In this document: positions 44,175-54,969 of the stretch, piece by piece
How positions within the stretch are numbered: the first letter of the stretch is position 1
Layout: every line of letters begins with the position of its first letter
Origin: Castanea sativa
Lineage: Eukaryota > Streptophyta > Magnoliopsida > Fagales > Fagaceae
Length of the DNA stretch: 64,000 nt
Assembly: GCF_040712315.1 (NCBI RefSeq)
Contig: NC_134013.1
Location: 11,567,001 to 11,631,000 of the forward strand
Direction of reading: 5' to 3'
The notes under the pieces: model-generated
Database searches by the model: none
What the model saw: only the letters and a program-made list of their open reading frames with translations
What the model was told of the DNA's origin: nothing
Program-made: the position numbers and the translations under genes

Positions 44175-46759
44175 CTATTTGATCTTCAGTGGAGGGTTGT
44201 CCTTTCTTGTGGCCTTGGTGGATTTGGCAGTTTCAGCTTTTATGGAGGCTGGACCTTTACCCTCAGGATCCTCCTTGCCAGGCACAAGAAGGGTTGCTAA
44301 AACAATCTCCAGGCTCTGGGTGGCTCCTTTACCCTTAAAGGGGTCCATGGGCGCAGCTGGAAGCTTGGTAGCTTTAGGGACCACTCCTTGGGTAGCATCT
44401 CTTTCTATCTCAGCAGCCTTAACTTTCTCTGCCTCTTGGGAAGAGCTGTTGGAGGAGGAGAGGGCCTTGGCAGGGCTGTCCTTGCCAGTATCTGTCTCTT
44501 TGGAGGCAGTGTCAACCTAGGAGCCCAAGGAGCTTGATGCATAGATGGCTAGGGGATAGTAGACGTTCTCTGCTCTTCTAAGGGCAGAGAAGGCCTCAAT
44601 CCCAGCCTGGTTGAGGGTCTCATTCCACACTTGGAGGCAGTAAATCCTACATACCTCAGAGACTTCAGCCCTAAAAGACTCCTCAATCTTTAATACCCTT
44701 ACGTCATAGCCATCTTGCTCTACCTTTTCCACGGCCTTCTCCGCCTCATCCAACTTGGTCTTTAAGGTCTTTACTTGCTCCTTAGCAACAGGTAGCTGGT
44801 CCTTGGTTTGGTGGAGCTGCTTACACTGGCTCTCCGCTTGCCTCTCAGCTCCTTGCGAGGCAGCCTTTGTGCTTTTTTTGTCTCTATCGGCCTCGTTTAG
44901 CTTGGTTTTTAACTCGTGGATGCTTTTCTCGGCCATGTTAAAGGCTTCCACGGTAGCAATGTGTCTCCCTTCCTCCTCTTTCATTTGCCTGTGGAGCTGT
45001 TCACTAACTTCTCGGCCCTGTGCACAGCTTGAACAGCCTTTAAAAAAAAGGGGTAATTAGAGAAGGCAACTATAATCTTAAGTAAAGGAAAACTGGTTAA
45101 AAAAACTAGTTAAAAGACTTACCAGGGCCAGGTCCCTCTTCAAACTAAGAAACACTTCGTATTTCTTCATGGACCTGAGGTCAGCCATGTCAGTAGGCAA
45201 CAAAAGGGCCTGCTCCACGGCATTGGTCACATACCCGACCTTCCCGTGCTGGAAATCCCTTATAGAAGCAATCATTGGAAAGGAAGCTTCATCCAACACC
45301 AAGGGGGGGTTCTAGGCTGGCACCATGACTTGGCGGTCATGCCCCCTCTCTATGGATCCTTCACTTGAGGACCTTGTATGAGTAGTTTTGGCCGCTTTGG
45401 CCCCATTTTGGTGCTCGACTTCCTTGGAGAGATTGCATTTTCCTTCTTCCACCACCTTCTTGCCCTTCTGATCCCTCTTCCTCTTTTTGTCAGCAGGGTC
45501 GAGTTGGAGAGCTTGAGTGGATGGAGGAGTGGGAGGCTTGGTCTGGATTGTCTTTTTTGGCACATTACCTCCAACGTGTGACTCCAGCAGGTCATGAAGG
45601 CTTGATCTTGTCTTGTGTTGTAGTACCATGGCGTCAGGAATGGTGGAAGCTTCCTGGGTATGGCTTACTTGGGCCAAGGGAAGTTGGCCAAGATCATCAA
45701 CTGGGATTTCTGGGGATTGGGGTTGGTTGAAGACCTTTAAGTTGTCCTCGAAGTCTGAGACTTTGACCACTTCTTATTTTTCTTCCTTGATTTCCGGTTA
45801 GGAAGGAGTTGCTTCTTCCTATGCTATGAACTAGAAGGGTAGCTCTACTTGTTGTACACCTTCTGGAGCAAGGCCTAGGTTAAGGATACCTGGTACAGCA
45901 ATGTTTATCAGGTGCAGGCACCGGTCTTTCACTTTGATCACGTACTTAGGAGCTTGGAAGCTAGTTCATATTGGATTGTAACCAAGGATGAGATGGGCTG
46001 CTCTTAATTGCCCATCCCTGTAGACGAAAATCTCGGCCTTGAGTACTTTGTTCAAATATGCCTCGTTGACAAGGCTAAAGTTCGGGATAGCAGAGTACTT
46101 GTTTGCAAACCCATCAAAAAGAGAAAACACTGTTAGAGAGTAATGTAAATCAAAGAAAAGCTAAATTACAAGTACAAATAGGATGAATAAGTACAAAAAA
46201 TGTTAGTGAGAGAAAATGGTGTCGTTAGAATAAAAGACCTAGACCTAAAAACCCCACCTGATGTCCCTTCTCTCGCCGGATAGTGAAGGTCATCGTGCCA
46301 CTCTCCTAAGAGGATTAGATAATCCTTATTCATACCTTTGTTGGACTCAGGGAGGCACAATATGAGCCTAACCTCATGAACCCTAGTTTTTAGGTAGTAA
46401 CCCTGCCCTATTAATTTGTGACGATTATAAACCCAATTGACGTCGTGGTGGGTGAGGTTCACGCCCATCTTCTCATTGAGGGCGTCTACACTACCTAAAA
46501 TTCTAAACATGTTAGGAGTGCACTGGGTGGGGGAGAGTTTGTGAGCAATCAGGTAGTCCCTAGTTACTCTACCCATAGGGATTCTCATCCCTCCCTTTAT
46601 GAAGGCAATCATCAAGATTATGACTTCTCCCTCCTGCCTCTAGGTATACCATTCCCCCTGTTTACAGTATCTAATAGAAACTCCTTCGGGAATTCGGTAT
46701 TAAGCCTTAAAGCTCTCTATACCCTCTAGGGTGTCTACTAGGTAAGCAAATCTACCTAT
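44175..46759 (-). pseudogene. Antisense spliced ORF of element 2, homologue of the one in element 1
   Basis: Read on the minus strand: the start codon at 46759-46757 has become ATA, followed by GRFAYLVDTLEG. Exon 1 contains EGEVIILMIAFIKGG and CTPNMFRILGSVDALNEKMG and ends at a GT donor near 46258. Exon 2 (to 45123) has LRAAHLILGYNPI and a long polar stretch with KKRKRDQKGKK. Donor GTAAGT near 45122 and acceptor ..AAAG near 45038 lead to exon 3 (44175-45037), a coiled coil (EKSIHELKTKLNEADRDKK) ending in LKIK. Stops are scattered in exon 2, and one at 44517-44519 is CAG to TAG. Exon order, splice positions and the exon 1 domain match element 1, so the gene predates the split of the two lineages. 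Confidence 0.82.
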
Positions 46760-47233
46760 GTGAAAGGAAAACTAAAGATAGTAGGGCAACGAGGTGAAGT
46801 TAAGGGGGCTGAGGAAAGAAAGGGCTCTAAATAAAAAGAAATAGAAAAGAAAATGAGAATAAAAGGATATTGAAAATGACTTACGGAAGGGAAGTAGGAC
46901 TCCTCGAACTAATTCTGGAGATTTGGGAAGTGCAAAAAGTAAAGCCAATGAAGTCTTCTAGCAATATATGTGTGAGAGGGAAAATCAAGCGGGAGAAATC
47001 CCGATTAAGTTCCCATAAAATTTTCAGCTGTTGGATCTCCATCGTATCGTAGAACATGGGGAGCATGGAGCCACATAAATTAAATGCAAGCATGTCCCAG
47101 ATGCCGAAACGTCAAGAGCGTGCTTCTAGGCAGTTGAAAAGACATCTGTACAGGCAGGATGATGTAAGGGAAGAGCATAATTGTTGTTATAATATCGAAA
47201 TCCTCCTTTTTTTCCTAAGGAGCAAAAGAGGAG
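46760..47233. other. Untranslated region of element 2 upstream of the antisense ORF
   Basis: It lies between the antisense ORF start and the polypurine tract and would hold that ORF's promoter. I see no convincing TATA box. Purine-rich on the plus strand. Confidence 0.4.
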
Positions 47234-47250
47234 AACTTTAAGGGGGCTAT
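47234..47250 (+). other. Polypurine tract of element 2
   Basis: ACTTTAAGGGGGCTAT lies directly before the 3' LTR, matching the tract of element 1. Confidence 0.75.
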
Positions 47251-48057
47251 TATAAGGATGAAAGGCCCATGAACGTATATTGGGTCGTAGGCCTTATCCG
47301 AGGACATTTAGTAGTCCAAGTGCAGGTAAACATTAGCAAAGAGGTACAAATCAGTGAATTATGCAATGATCCTAGTCATGAGGGTTTGGAAAGATCGTTC
47401 GAGGAGAAATGCCTTATCGGCTTGACTTAATAGAGGTCAGAGGAGTTGACTTGCCATCAAGGGCAATACTCCGGGCAGTTCTACTAGTAAGGATAAACAT
47501 CAGGAGGGAATAGGACAAAGGGAAACTAAGAAATATCTAAGAGAAAGCTGCTACCACCGCATTAAATGCTACGTAGCTAACTCTCTGGCCGGATTAATGT
47601 GGAGGTGATTCCTGAACAGTGATATTCAGTCTTACAGCTATTTCCAAAGACTTCAAGAAGGTGCTAATGGCCCACAGGATCAAGACAGGAAACTTAACCT
47701 ACACGCAGAAGGTGGAGATGAAGAAAAACAGGAGAATATAAGGAAGAAAGACCCTATTACAAGGGGAATTTTGAGAATCGGTAGAGAAAAGACTGTAGCA
47801 ATAAAAACTGTAATTGTAATCAAGTTTAAGAGAAATATAAATACAAGAGTTGTTCTCCTCGGACATGGCCAAGGAAGATTTACTTTTCACAAAACTTATC
47901 TATCTTTGTTTTTCTTGCCATCTTTAACCCATTATGATTGTTGTCCAACTTATTGAAATCTAGTTTCAAGCCAACTCTCTACAAATTCATTGTGTTAGGC
48001 TCTTTGGGCCTTAATCCTTTTATCTTTTGGGCTTAGGATCCAAATTGTCCCCCTACA
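47251..48057 (+). repeat. 3' LTR of element 2, 807 bp
   Basis: It starts TATAAGGATGAAAGG (first dinucleotide mutated from TG; the 5' copy has TGTAGGGATG) and ends TTGTCCCCCTACA. It shares CTACCACCGCATTAAA and GACTTCAAGAAGGTG with the solo LTR at 17150. Confidence 0.88.
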
Positions 48058-48062
48058 ATTAT

Positions 48063-49560
48063 TATTTTATTTTATTTTAAAAATCAAAATCAAAATCAAA
48101 CCTACTAGGAGTATTTTTAGAAAAAATGTAAAGTAGTAATTGCTAGGCATGTTCTCATTCGATTCATAAATCCTAGTTTTCCATCTTCTAACATGTGTTA
48201 ACCTTCCATTAATTATAACCAAAGCCCCCATCATAAAAAAAAAAAACACTCTCTATCTATTTAAAGACATTGTATGTCTTAGTTCCTTGGTTAAAAAAAA
48301 AAAAAGGAAATTAGGAGATAACTAAGGCCAAATATACACGTTTTGTAGACCGCTATAATCATGTCAAAATCATTAAATATTAACAATGTTATTAGCATGT
48401 TAAATGTCTTTCATGCAATATATGTTCACATTTCTATGAAAATATTTCATGTGTATAATATTTTAGATATATAATAACAAGTTTTAAAAACTTTTAAATT
48501 TTAAACAATGTCATTTCTATTGAATACCTCAATTTAGTTTCAAACAAATTATTTTTGAACCTAGCTCAAATTAATGGTCCCCAAAAATAGGGCTAGTCTA
48601 GGGCCAGCCAAACACAAATGTAAAATATATTGATACTTAATATTTTATAAGAGATACACGGATTATTAAAAAAAAAATCCAACCTTAAAAAATGTTACAC
48701 TCTTAAACTACCACAAACACAATGAAATGTATTAATAAAATGTTGAATATTCGAAAGAGTATAATATTTTAAAAATAATTTTTATTTTTTAAATTCTTGG
48801 CTCTTAATTAAAAATAAACAAGACAAATAGATATAATATAGTCTATTTTAGGAGGCCTTAGCTGATTACCTAAATGGTTTAATGGTTGAGCTGCCCTAGA
48901 GACACCTAGCTTAGAGATAATGTGATAGAGTTGAAGAATGGAGTTTTCACCTCTAGTCTTCATGGTTTTATCTTACCTCATTTTTGCTCTATCTCACAAA
49001 ACTTAACTTCATATTAATCTATAACACCCTGCCCCACATCTATTAATTTTTTTTTTAATGTAAAACCTATTTTATTAATATAAAACACATGAAATTGCAA
49101 CTAAATTTATTAAATCAAATTAAAAAAAAATTTAATAAAAACTAAATAATATTATCCAAGCTGCTTAATAAGAAAATATCACAATAAAACAAAAAGTCTT
49201 AATATTTATGCATTCAAATACTTAACAATATAACTGAAGTCTTTAATAACAATAGAATGAGGGTGGAGCGGGGACTAAAAAGCCTAAATTCATCTATACC
49301 CTGCCTTAGAGTGTTAAAAAAAATCCTCACCCTATTCTCGCCACAAAGACAAAGGCAAGGAAAACTTACGGGCTGTAAATATATATTTCTTTTTATGTGA
49401 TAAGGTTGTAACTTGTAATTAAACAAACTTTGTATTGAGCCTCTTTTGGCAGTTTAGTTCTTTTAATAAAATCTATAGGTTACCGAAAAAAGGAAAAGAA
49501 AAAATTGCCTTTACAAAATAAAAAATACAGAACAAACTAAAAGTGAGTGTGCACACGCGC
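48063..49560. other. AT-rich spacer before gene B
   Basis: Poly-A/T runs and short inverted stretches only. No coding frame and no clear mobile element. Confidence 0.5.
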
Positions 49561-49563
49561 TAC

Positions 49564-49593
49564 TAAACCCTAGATTTATGAGCGACACGTGTC
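49564..49593 (+). promoter_or_regulatory. Telo-box and palindromic G-box/ABRE upstream of gene B
   Basis: AAACCCTAG is followed 13 bases later by the perfect palindrome GACACGTGTC (49584-49593), about 220 bases before the start codon. ACGTG cores bind plant bZIP and bHLH factors (ABRE/G-box). CT and GAAA runs in between fit a 5' leader. Confidence 0.5.
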
Positions 49594-49781
49594 AATTATC
49601 CCCGTCCCCAAGCAAAAAAAACACACACACACACGTTCTCTCTCTCTCTCTCTCAATTTCTAACCCAATCCCTTTTCTTCTCTCTCTATTTTTCTCTACC
49701 GCTTTTCTCTGCAACTTGTCCTCTCTTTACATGGTGAATTTATTGAAACAGAGAAAGTCTATTAGAGAGAAAGAGTAAAAA

Positions 49782-49811
49782 AGAAAGAAAGAAAGAAAGA
49801 AAGAAAGAAAC
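49782..49811. repeat. (AAAG)n microsatellite in the presumed 5' leader of gene B
   Basis: About seven GAAA units end one base before the start codon context ACAATGG. Confidence 0.92.
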
Positions 49812-49812
49812 A

Positions 49813-51267
49813 ATGGCAAAACAGAGCAAAAGCGCTTTACTAAGTGGCTTCACTGAGGAGGAGATTGAGACTGCTAATACCATGCTCGAGTTTCATCAAC
49901 AATTCGTTGAATTCAAAACACACCCTCAAATTCAGTCATGGGTCGGCCTTAAACGGAGATCTAAGAGACTTCCCAGACAATCATTGGGCTGTTTTCATTT
50001 CAGTTTGTCTTCTTCACCAGCGTTTACTCATGGCGGTGTTGAGGTGGGTCCTACTCCTAGTCCTACATGTAAGACTGAGGCTCCAACTGTGGCGGTCAAG
50101 GCCGGAACTTTGAGCCCTGTGACCCCTCTTTCATTCTCTCTCGGTAGTGAATCTGATGACAAGCCCAAGAACGCTCTGAAATTCAAAATCGTTAAAAGGG
50201 TATGTCTCAATTTTTCTTTGTCTTTTGATTACTGGGTTTTGTTGTGTCTCTCTCTCTCTCTCTGTTTCTTTGTCTCTTCCTAGTTTAAATTGCTATGAAG
50301 TTTATATTTGAGGGTTTTTTTTTAATATATAGTTTGTCATTTATATGCTCTGTTTATTGATTTGTGTGTGCTATGGTTGTTCTTGATGTTGTAGAAGAGA
50401 GAGGACTGGTTGGAGATTACGGAGGGGTTAACTCAGAACAGGGATTTTCTAAAGAGGGTGAGTTTCTTTTTCTTTTTTTCTTAGGTATTTGTTTTCTTGT
50501 GGGTGTTAATTTGTCTTTTCCATGAAAATTTTGTTTTTTTCGGCTTTTGTTTCAACAAAATTTGATGCAATTGTTTCTCTAACATCCATTGTGAAATCCA
50601 AACAGGAGATAGGGAATGTAATGCGTTGTTACGATGGGCTGAAGGCTTTCAATTTGGAGTTGAAAGCAAGAAAACATGAGGTATTACTATTTCCTTTTTC
50701 TGATAATCTGATTGATAAGATGTACTTTTTTCTGTTCATTACTTTTTCTGGGTATGGGAATATTTTAGTGTAATCATGTTTTATTAACTAATTTACTGTT
50801 TTGTACAGTTTTGTCATGGCCATATGAAGGAAAATCCATATTTGGAAGATGGCAAAAGGTTCAAGCTTGCAAAGGGTTTTGTTCAAGTGCAACCCACAGC
50901 CAACTCTCTCATCAATGCTCAAAATCAAGATCATCAACAGCAAATTCACAGTGTGGTTAAGCAGAAACTGTTCATTGTGAACCAGAGGGTTCAAAGATCA
51001 GAAATTGATGAGAAACTTCAACACCCAACTCGCCAAATGCACTCCTCTCTGCCAACTAGTACTGGATTTGGCTGCGTGGTCAACAACAATGAGGACCCAT
51101 CCAGTCTTCCTGATCTTAACGTTTCTATAGAGGACACTGTTGGCGTGGGCTCTTCTGGACCGTCTGATCTCACAGTGGCCAACAGAATTTCATATAAGGC
51201 TATGGCAGCACAAGCTAGACAGAGAAGGATACAGATCTGTAGGGTTAAGAAACTCCATTGCCACTAG
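49813..51267 (+). CDS. Gene B: four-exon plant protein with SLPDLN motif (about 327 aa)
   Basis: Exons are 49813-50199, 50395-50457, 50606-50680 and 50809-51267; all introns are phase 0 with GT-AG ends. The start ATG sits in AACAATGGC, a good plant context. The N-terminal helix EEEIETANTMLEFHQQFVEF and SWVGLKRRSKR (likely nuclear signal) are followed by a Ser/Pro/Thr-rich linker. Exons 2 and 3 (KREDWLEITEGLTQNRDF..; ..GLKAFNLELKARKHE) form a short coiled coil. Exon 4 carries PSSLPDLNVSIED, a DLN-type motif resembling EAR repression motifs, and a basic tail (ARQRRIQICRVKK). I do not know a named family. The features suggest a nuclear regulator or scaffold, which is inference. It looks intact and is probably the parental copy of gene A. 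Confidence 0.85.
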
Positions 51268-51319
51268 TACAAGACATTGTTTTTATTTTTCTTTATTCCT
51301 TTTTTATTTTCCCTATTAT

Positions 51320-51870
51320 ATATATGGTTAATTGCGTATCTAAAATGTAAATTAGCTGAGATCTGGGAGTTTCCTTTCTATTGAAGGAATATTTCTATTC
51401 TATAAATATAATGGTATGAAAGTTTTGGAAAATCTCTTCTTGTCATTTGACTCAATTTGATGACCTAAAATATAACAAGTTTGAGTTTTTTTTTTTTAAA
51501 GAAATAGTTTTAGTCTATTGTGTCCGCTCTTAATTATAGTAGGACTTTTCTAATGATAATTCTCTATCAATTAAAACACCAATTAGTTATTTTATATATC
51601 GGAGATCAAACTTTAGATCTCTTATTTGACGATAAATTTTTTTACTAATTGAACTAATTGAAGATTTCTAACACCTCCAAAATTGTATAAAGATTCTAAT
51701 ATGATGTCTTGGTGGTTGCTAGTTTTGGGAATGCAACACGTGTGGGTTGTGTTCTTTGAAAGAACAATAACAACGAGGGGAGCCTGTGGTTATATTTGGT
51801 GGAATGGATAGTAGAATGTGGTTGTGGGTTATTTCAATACCTGAATAGGCTACTATAGTGTGTGGCAGCT
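51320..51870. repeat. 3' flank of gene B, homologous to the 3' flank of gene A
   Basis: It begins about 50 bases after the stop codon and matches 38180-38450 in order (TTGCGTATCTAAAATGTAAATTAG..; TATTTGGTGGAATGGATAGTAGAAT). A SINE (51505-51662) interrupts it in this copy only. Confidence 0.8.
51505..51662 (-). mobile_element. Diverged tRNA-derived SINE
   Basis: On the plus strand GTGTCCGCTCTTAATTATAG.. and AAAACACCAATTAGT.. match the 3' half of the SINE family at 25577 in reverse orientation. GAGATCAAACTTTAGATCTC corresponds to its B-box region. The gene A flank lacks it. Confidence 0.6.
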
Positions 51871-53805
51871 CTGTTACTTTGCTCTATTAATTATGGTTTG
51901 ACATCAAAAAAGGAAAGTAAAAAAAAGAAATATATATAGTTATAACTTTTAAGCCTTAAATAAACAAATAAATTATTTATAGAAAAAAAAAATCGAAAGG
52001 CACAATTACTTCTATTTTACCTGTTCGAATTTTTGTCCTTTTTTGCTAGTTTCTACTAAATTATTGATGGAGGAAAAAAAAATGAAGAAGACATACTTAA
52101 CGGTTGCATAGCGCTATTGTGCTGTTCTGTTTTATAACTGTTGGCTGTAGAGTCTGTGGAAGCAGGTGGTTATGGGTCTGGGTAACGTTAATTGTTTGAA
52201 CAATAGTTTTCGTTATTTAAATACCACAACATGTATTTTCACCACATTTTTTCACTCACACGTATTTCCATAACACTTAAACAATGTTATTAAAAATCTC
52301 TTACTAAACGGACCCTATAAATCTTAAATGAGTCCAAGTTGACTCTTCTATTGGTTAGAGTTGTGCCGTGAACCCCAAGCAAATTGTAATTATTGTTAAT
52401 TTTAGAACACTAGAGCAAATTGTAATTGTTGTTAATTTAACACTTTGTTGGATTAACACTTTCTGTTTAAGGATATTGTTGTGTTTTAAGTATTTTTTGA
52501 TTTTGAGGAAACTTAAAGAAAACACACATGATTTTTTTTTTTTTTTTATGGACATAAATTAGACTGTTAATTTCTGAGTAGTAAACCTCAAATGTGATAA
52601 ATTAGAATCTACCTGAAAAATAATTCAACAAAAAGTCTGTATTTTATTAATAATAATATGAAAACTAAATTGTCTTTAGAAGCTACAATCAGTTTAAATA
52701 GTAAAAACGAAACCTAAGGCAACTAAAAACCCTAAGACGGTTACGAAAGCATATAAAACATTAATTTGACTAAACAACTTTAAAATTTAAAAGCACCTAA
52801 AAAAAAGGAAATAAAGAACCTAAACCTAACATAACAAAAATTACATAAAAAATACTATAATTAAGTAATTAAAAAAATTAAATATTAAACCGTGTCCTAC
52901 GTCATTTCCTTACCTATCAAGAGATCATACCTACTGTTTTACATTATTGTCTTTATCTAGAGTTATAAACATATACTTTAGTTTAGTTACAACATAATTT
53001 TGATTAACAATTTTTCTTTTGATACGGTTAATGATTAGATTTCTAGTAATACTACTTACACAATCATTTTACAGTTTTTTTTTTCAAAATTATTGAGTTT
53101 GTAAATTGTTATTGATGCTCATATGATCCACCACTTTAATATCCTTCATCAACAGTTTATTAGAAAAATTATTCAATACTCTTAATTTTGTAATGCTCCG
53201 ATTTTGTGCACAGTATGGTGGTACTCTATTCTCTCACGTGATGATGATGGGTCTTATGTAGTGATTAATTACTCAACCATTTAATATCTCAAAGCTGTGA
53301 AAATATTTGCGGAGAAAAATTATTATGTCTCTTAGACTGATGTTTTACTGTTTACTGTTTAGCCTTTTCAACTAATGATGATGTGATCATCAGATAGGAT
53401 TATTAAATCTTAGGGTGGGTGGCCAAAAAACTAAAAACAAAAACCCCTCATTGGTTTAGGCATTTATCTTGTAAAATCTTTAAAATGTCATGAATGAATG
53501 GACAAGGCCAGATTATCAATCAGTTATTTCAAAACCATTCAAGGGTTTTCTTGGGCTGGGCTTCATAGACTCTAAAGTGGCCATAGACATTACACAATTG
53601 TTTGCCGCATGATAAAATTCCAAAAATCTCCCAAGAAAAAAAAAACTTATAAATACTTACTATACTATGTAATAAAAATTAAGTTTAGAGGCCGTGGTTA
53701 AGCTACGTACCTACACCAAATTATAGTAGTTTTTAAGACAATCAACCATTTATTTGTTCTTATCAAGTTTTCATTTTGGATAAAGTTTGATAAACACAAA
53801 AACTT
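51871..53805. other. AT-rich spacer with further gene A/B flank homology
   Basis: At 53440-53560, GAATGGACAAGGCC..ATTATCAATCAGTTATTTCA matches 38675-38730 downstream of gene A. Between lies a MITE-like repeat (52175-52320). No gene is seen. Confidence 0.55.
52175..52320. mobile_element. MITE-like repeat related to 25764-25898, reverse orientation
   Basis: The right end CTAAACGGACCCTATAAA is the reverse of a GGGTCCGTTTAG start, and the interior TAACATTGTTTAAGTGTTATGG resembles the 25.8-kb repeat. Ends approximate. Confidence 0.4.
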
Positions 53806-54960
53806 AGGGCATGTTTGGTTTAGGCTTGTTTTGAGTGATATCACTGGAAACTCATAACTCAGTGATGAAAAATCGTGAGACCCACACAATTTTTTTTGTT
53901 TGGCTTGATTTCCTAATCTTGTTTTCATCACTCAAACTCAGAAATTTTGAGTGAAAGTGATGAAAACCGAAAACACCAAATTGGTGTTTTCAGTTTCCGA
54001 GATACATAACTCAGTGACATTGTTGTAAATATTCGGACTCTGTGGGACCTAGAGCTTCTGTGTTGTCCCGTCAGTTCTGTTTGATATTACCGTTGCAAAC
54101 AACCAGCACCACCACAACAAACTCAGCACCACCACAACAAACAAACCCAGCGCCGCCACAGCACCACCACAACAAACCCAACGCTGATCCACACCACCGA
54201 AACACCAAAATCAACCGAGTCAAGCCACGCCGACCAAACGCCGACCCATAACCCAATCTCCAAACACTGACCCATCTCCAAACGTCGACCCATAACCTGA
54301 TCTCCACTGTAACACCACCAAAACACTGATTCAAGCCACGCCGTGACCCATAGCCCAATCTCCACCGTAACCTAACCCCAAAAACCCAATCTCAAACCTG
54401 ATCTCCATCGTAACCCAACCCCAAAAACCCGATCAACCCACCATCACCAATCCGAACCCACCACTGAAACAACCCACCACTTTAAACCCAATAACTACCG
54501 GTTCAAACCAACCAAAAACAACTGAGAAAGAAACAGAGAAGAGAGAAAAAAAATCAAATACAGATTGAAGAGGGGGGAGATAGAGAAAGCTGAGAAAAAA
54601 ATAGAGAAGAGTGGAAAATAAAAATCAAGTATAGAGTGAAGTGGGTAGAGACAGAGAAAGAGAGAAAGAAAAAACAAATTGATAGGAAAGAAGAGAGTCA
54701 GAGAAATGAAAGGTAAGAAGTGAAGGAAGAAGATTTTTTTTTTTTGTTAATGGGACGCGGGTAGCAACAGTAGCGTGTCAGTGGTGGGGTCCACGATTTT
54801 GGGGAAAAGGTGTAGAGACCAGAATTGAGTTAAAGGTGCCAAACAGTGGGTTTGAAAAATTGAGATATTTTAAGTGATGGATGATGAGTGATGAGAATTC
54901 AGAATTCAGAATTGAGTTATGTAAATTGAGTGATGATAAATTTTAAACCAAACGGGCCCT
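53806..54960. mobile_element. 1155-bp non-autonomous TIR element (left of a pair)
   Basis: Ends AGGGCATGTTTGGTTT and AAACCAAACGGGCCCT are inverted repeats with mismatches. Subterminal CATAACTCAGTGATG at the left pairs loosely with GTGATGGATGATGAGTGATG at the right. The interior has a CCACCACAACAAAC-type block (about 54090-54480) that creates spurious Pro/His/Gly frames. No transposase; no perfect target duplication. Confidence 0.7.
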
Positions 54961-54969
54961 TAATAATTT

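Larger units (their letters stand above)
38913..48057 (+). mobile_element. Tat-like Ty3/Gypsy retrotransposon with internal deletion (element 2)
   Basis: It begins TGTAGGGATG and ends CCCCCTACA, with ATTAT on both sides (38908-38912, 48058-48062). Order: a 5' LTR fragment of about 160 bp, then directly the gag/protease boundary, protease, RT, RNase H, integrase, an 81-bp tandem array, a minus-strand spliced ORF, polypurine tract and an 807-bp 3' LTR. Most of the 5' LTR, the primer-binding site and nearly all of gag were lost in one deletion. Pol carries many stops and frameshifts. It is a sister lineage of element 1, not the same copy family, and lies between genes A and B. Confidence 0.9.
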
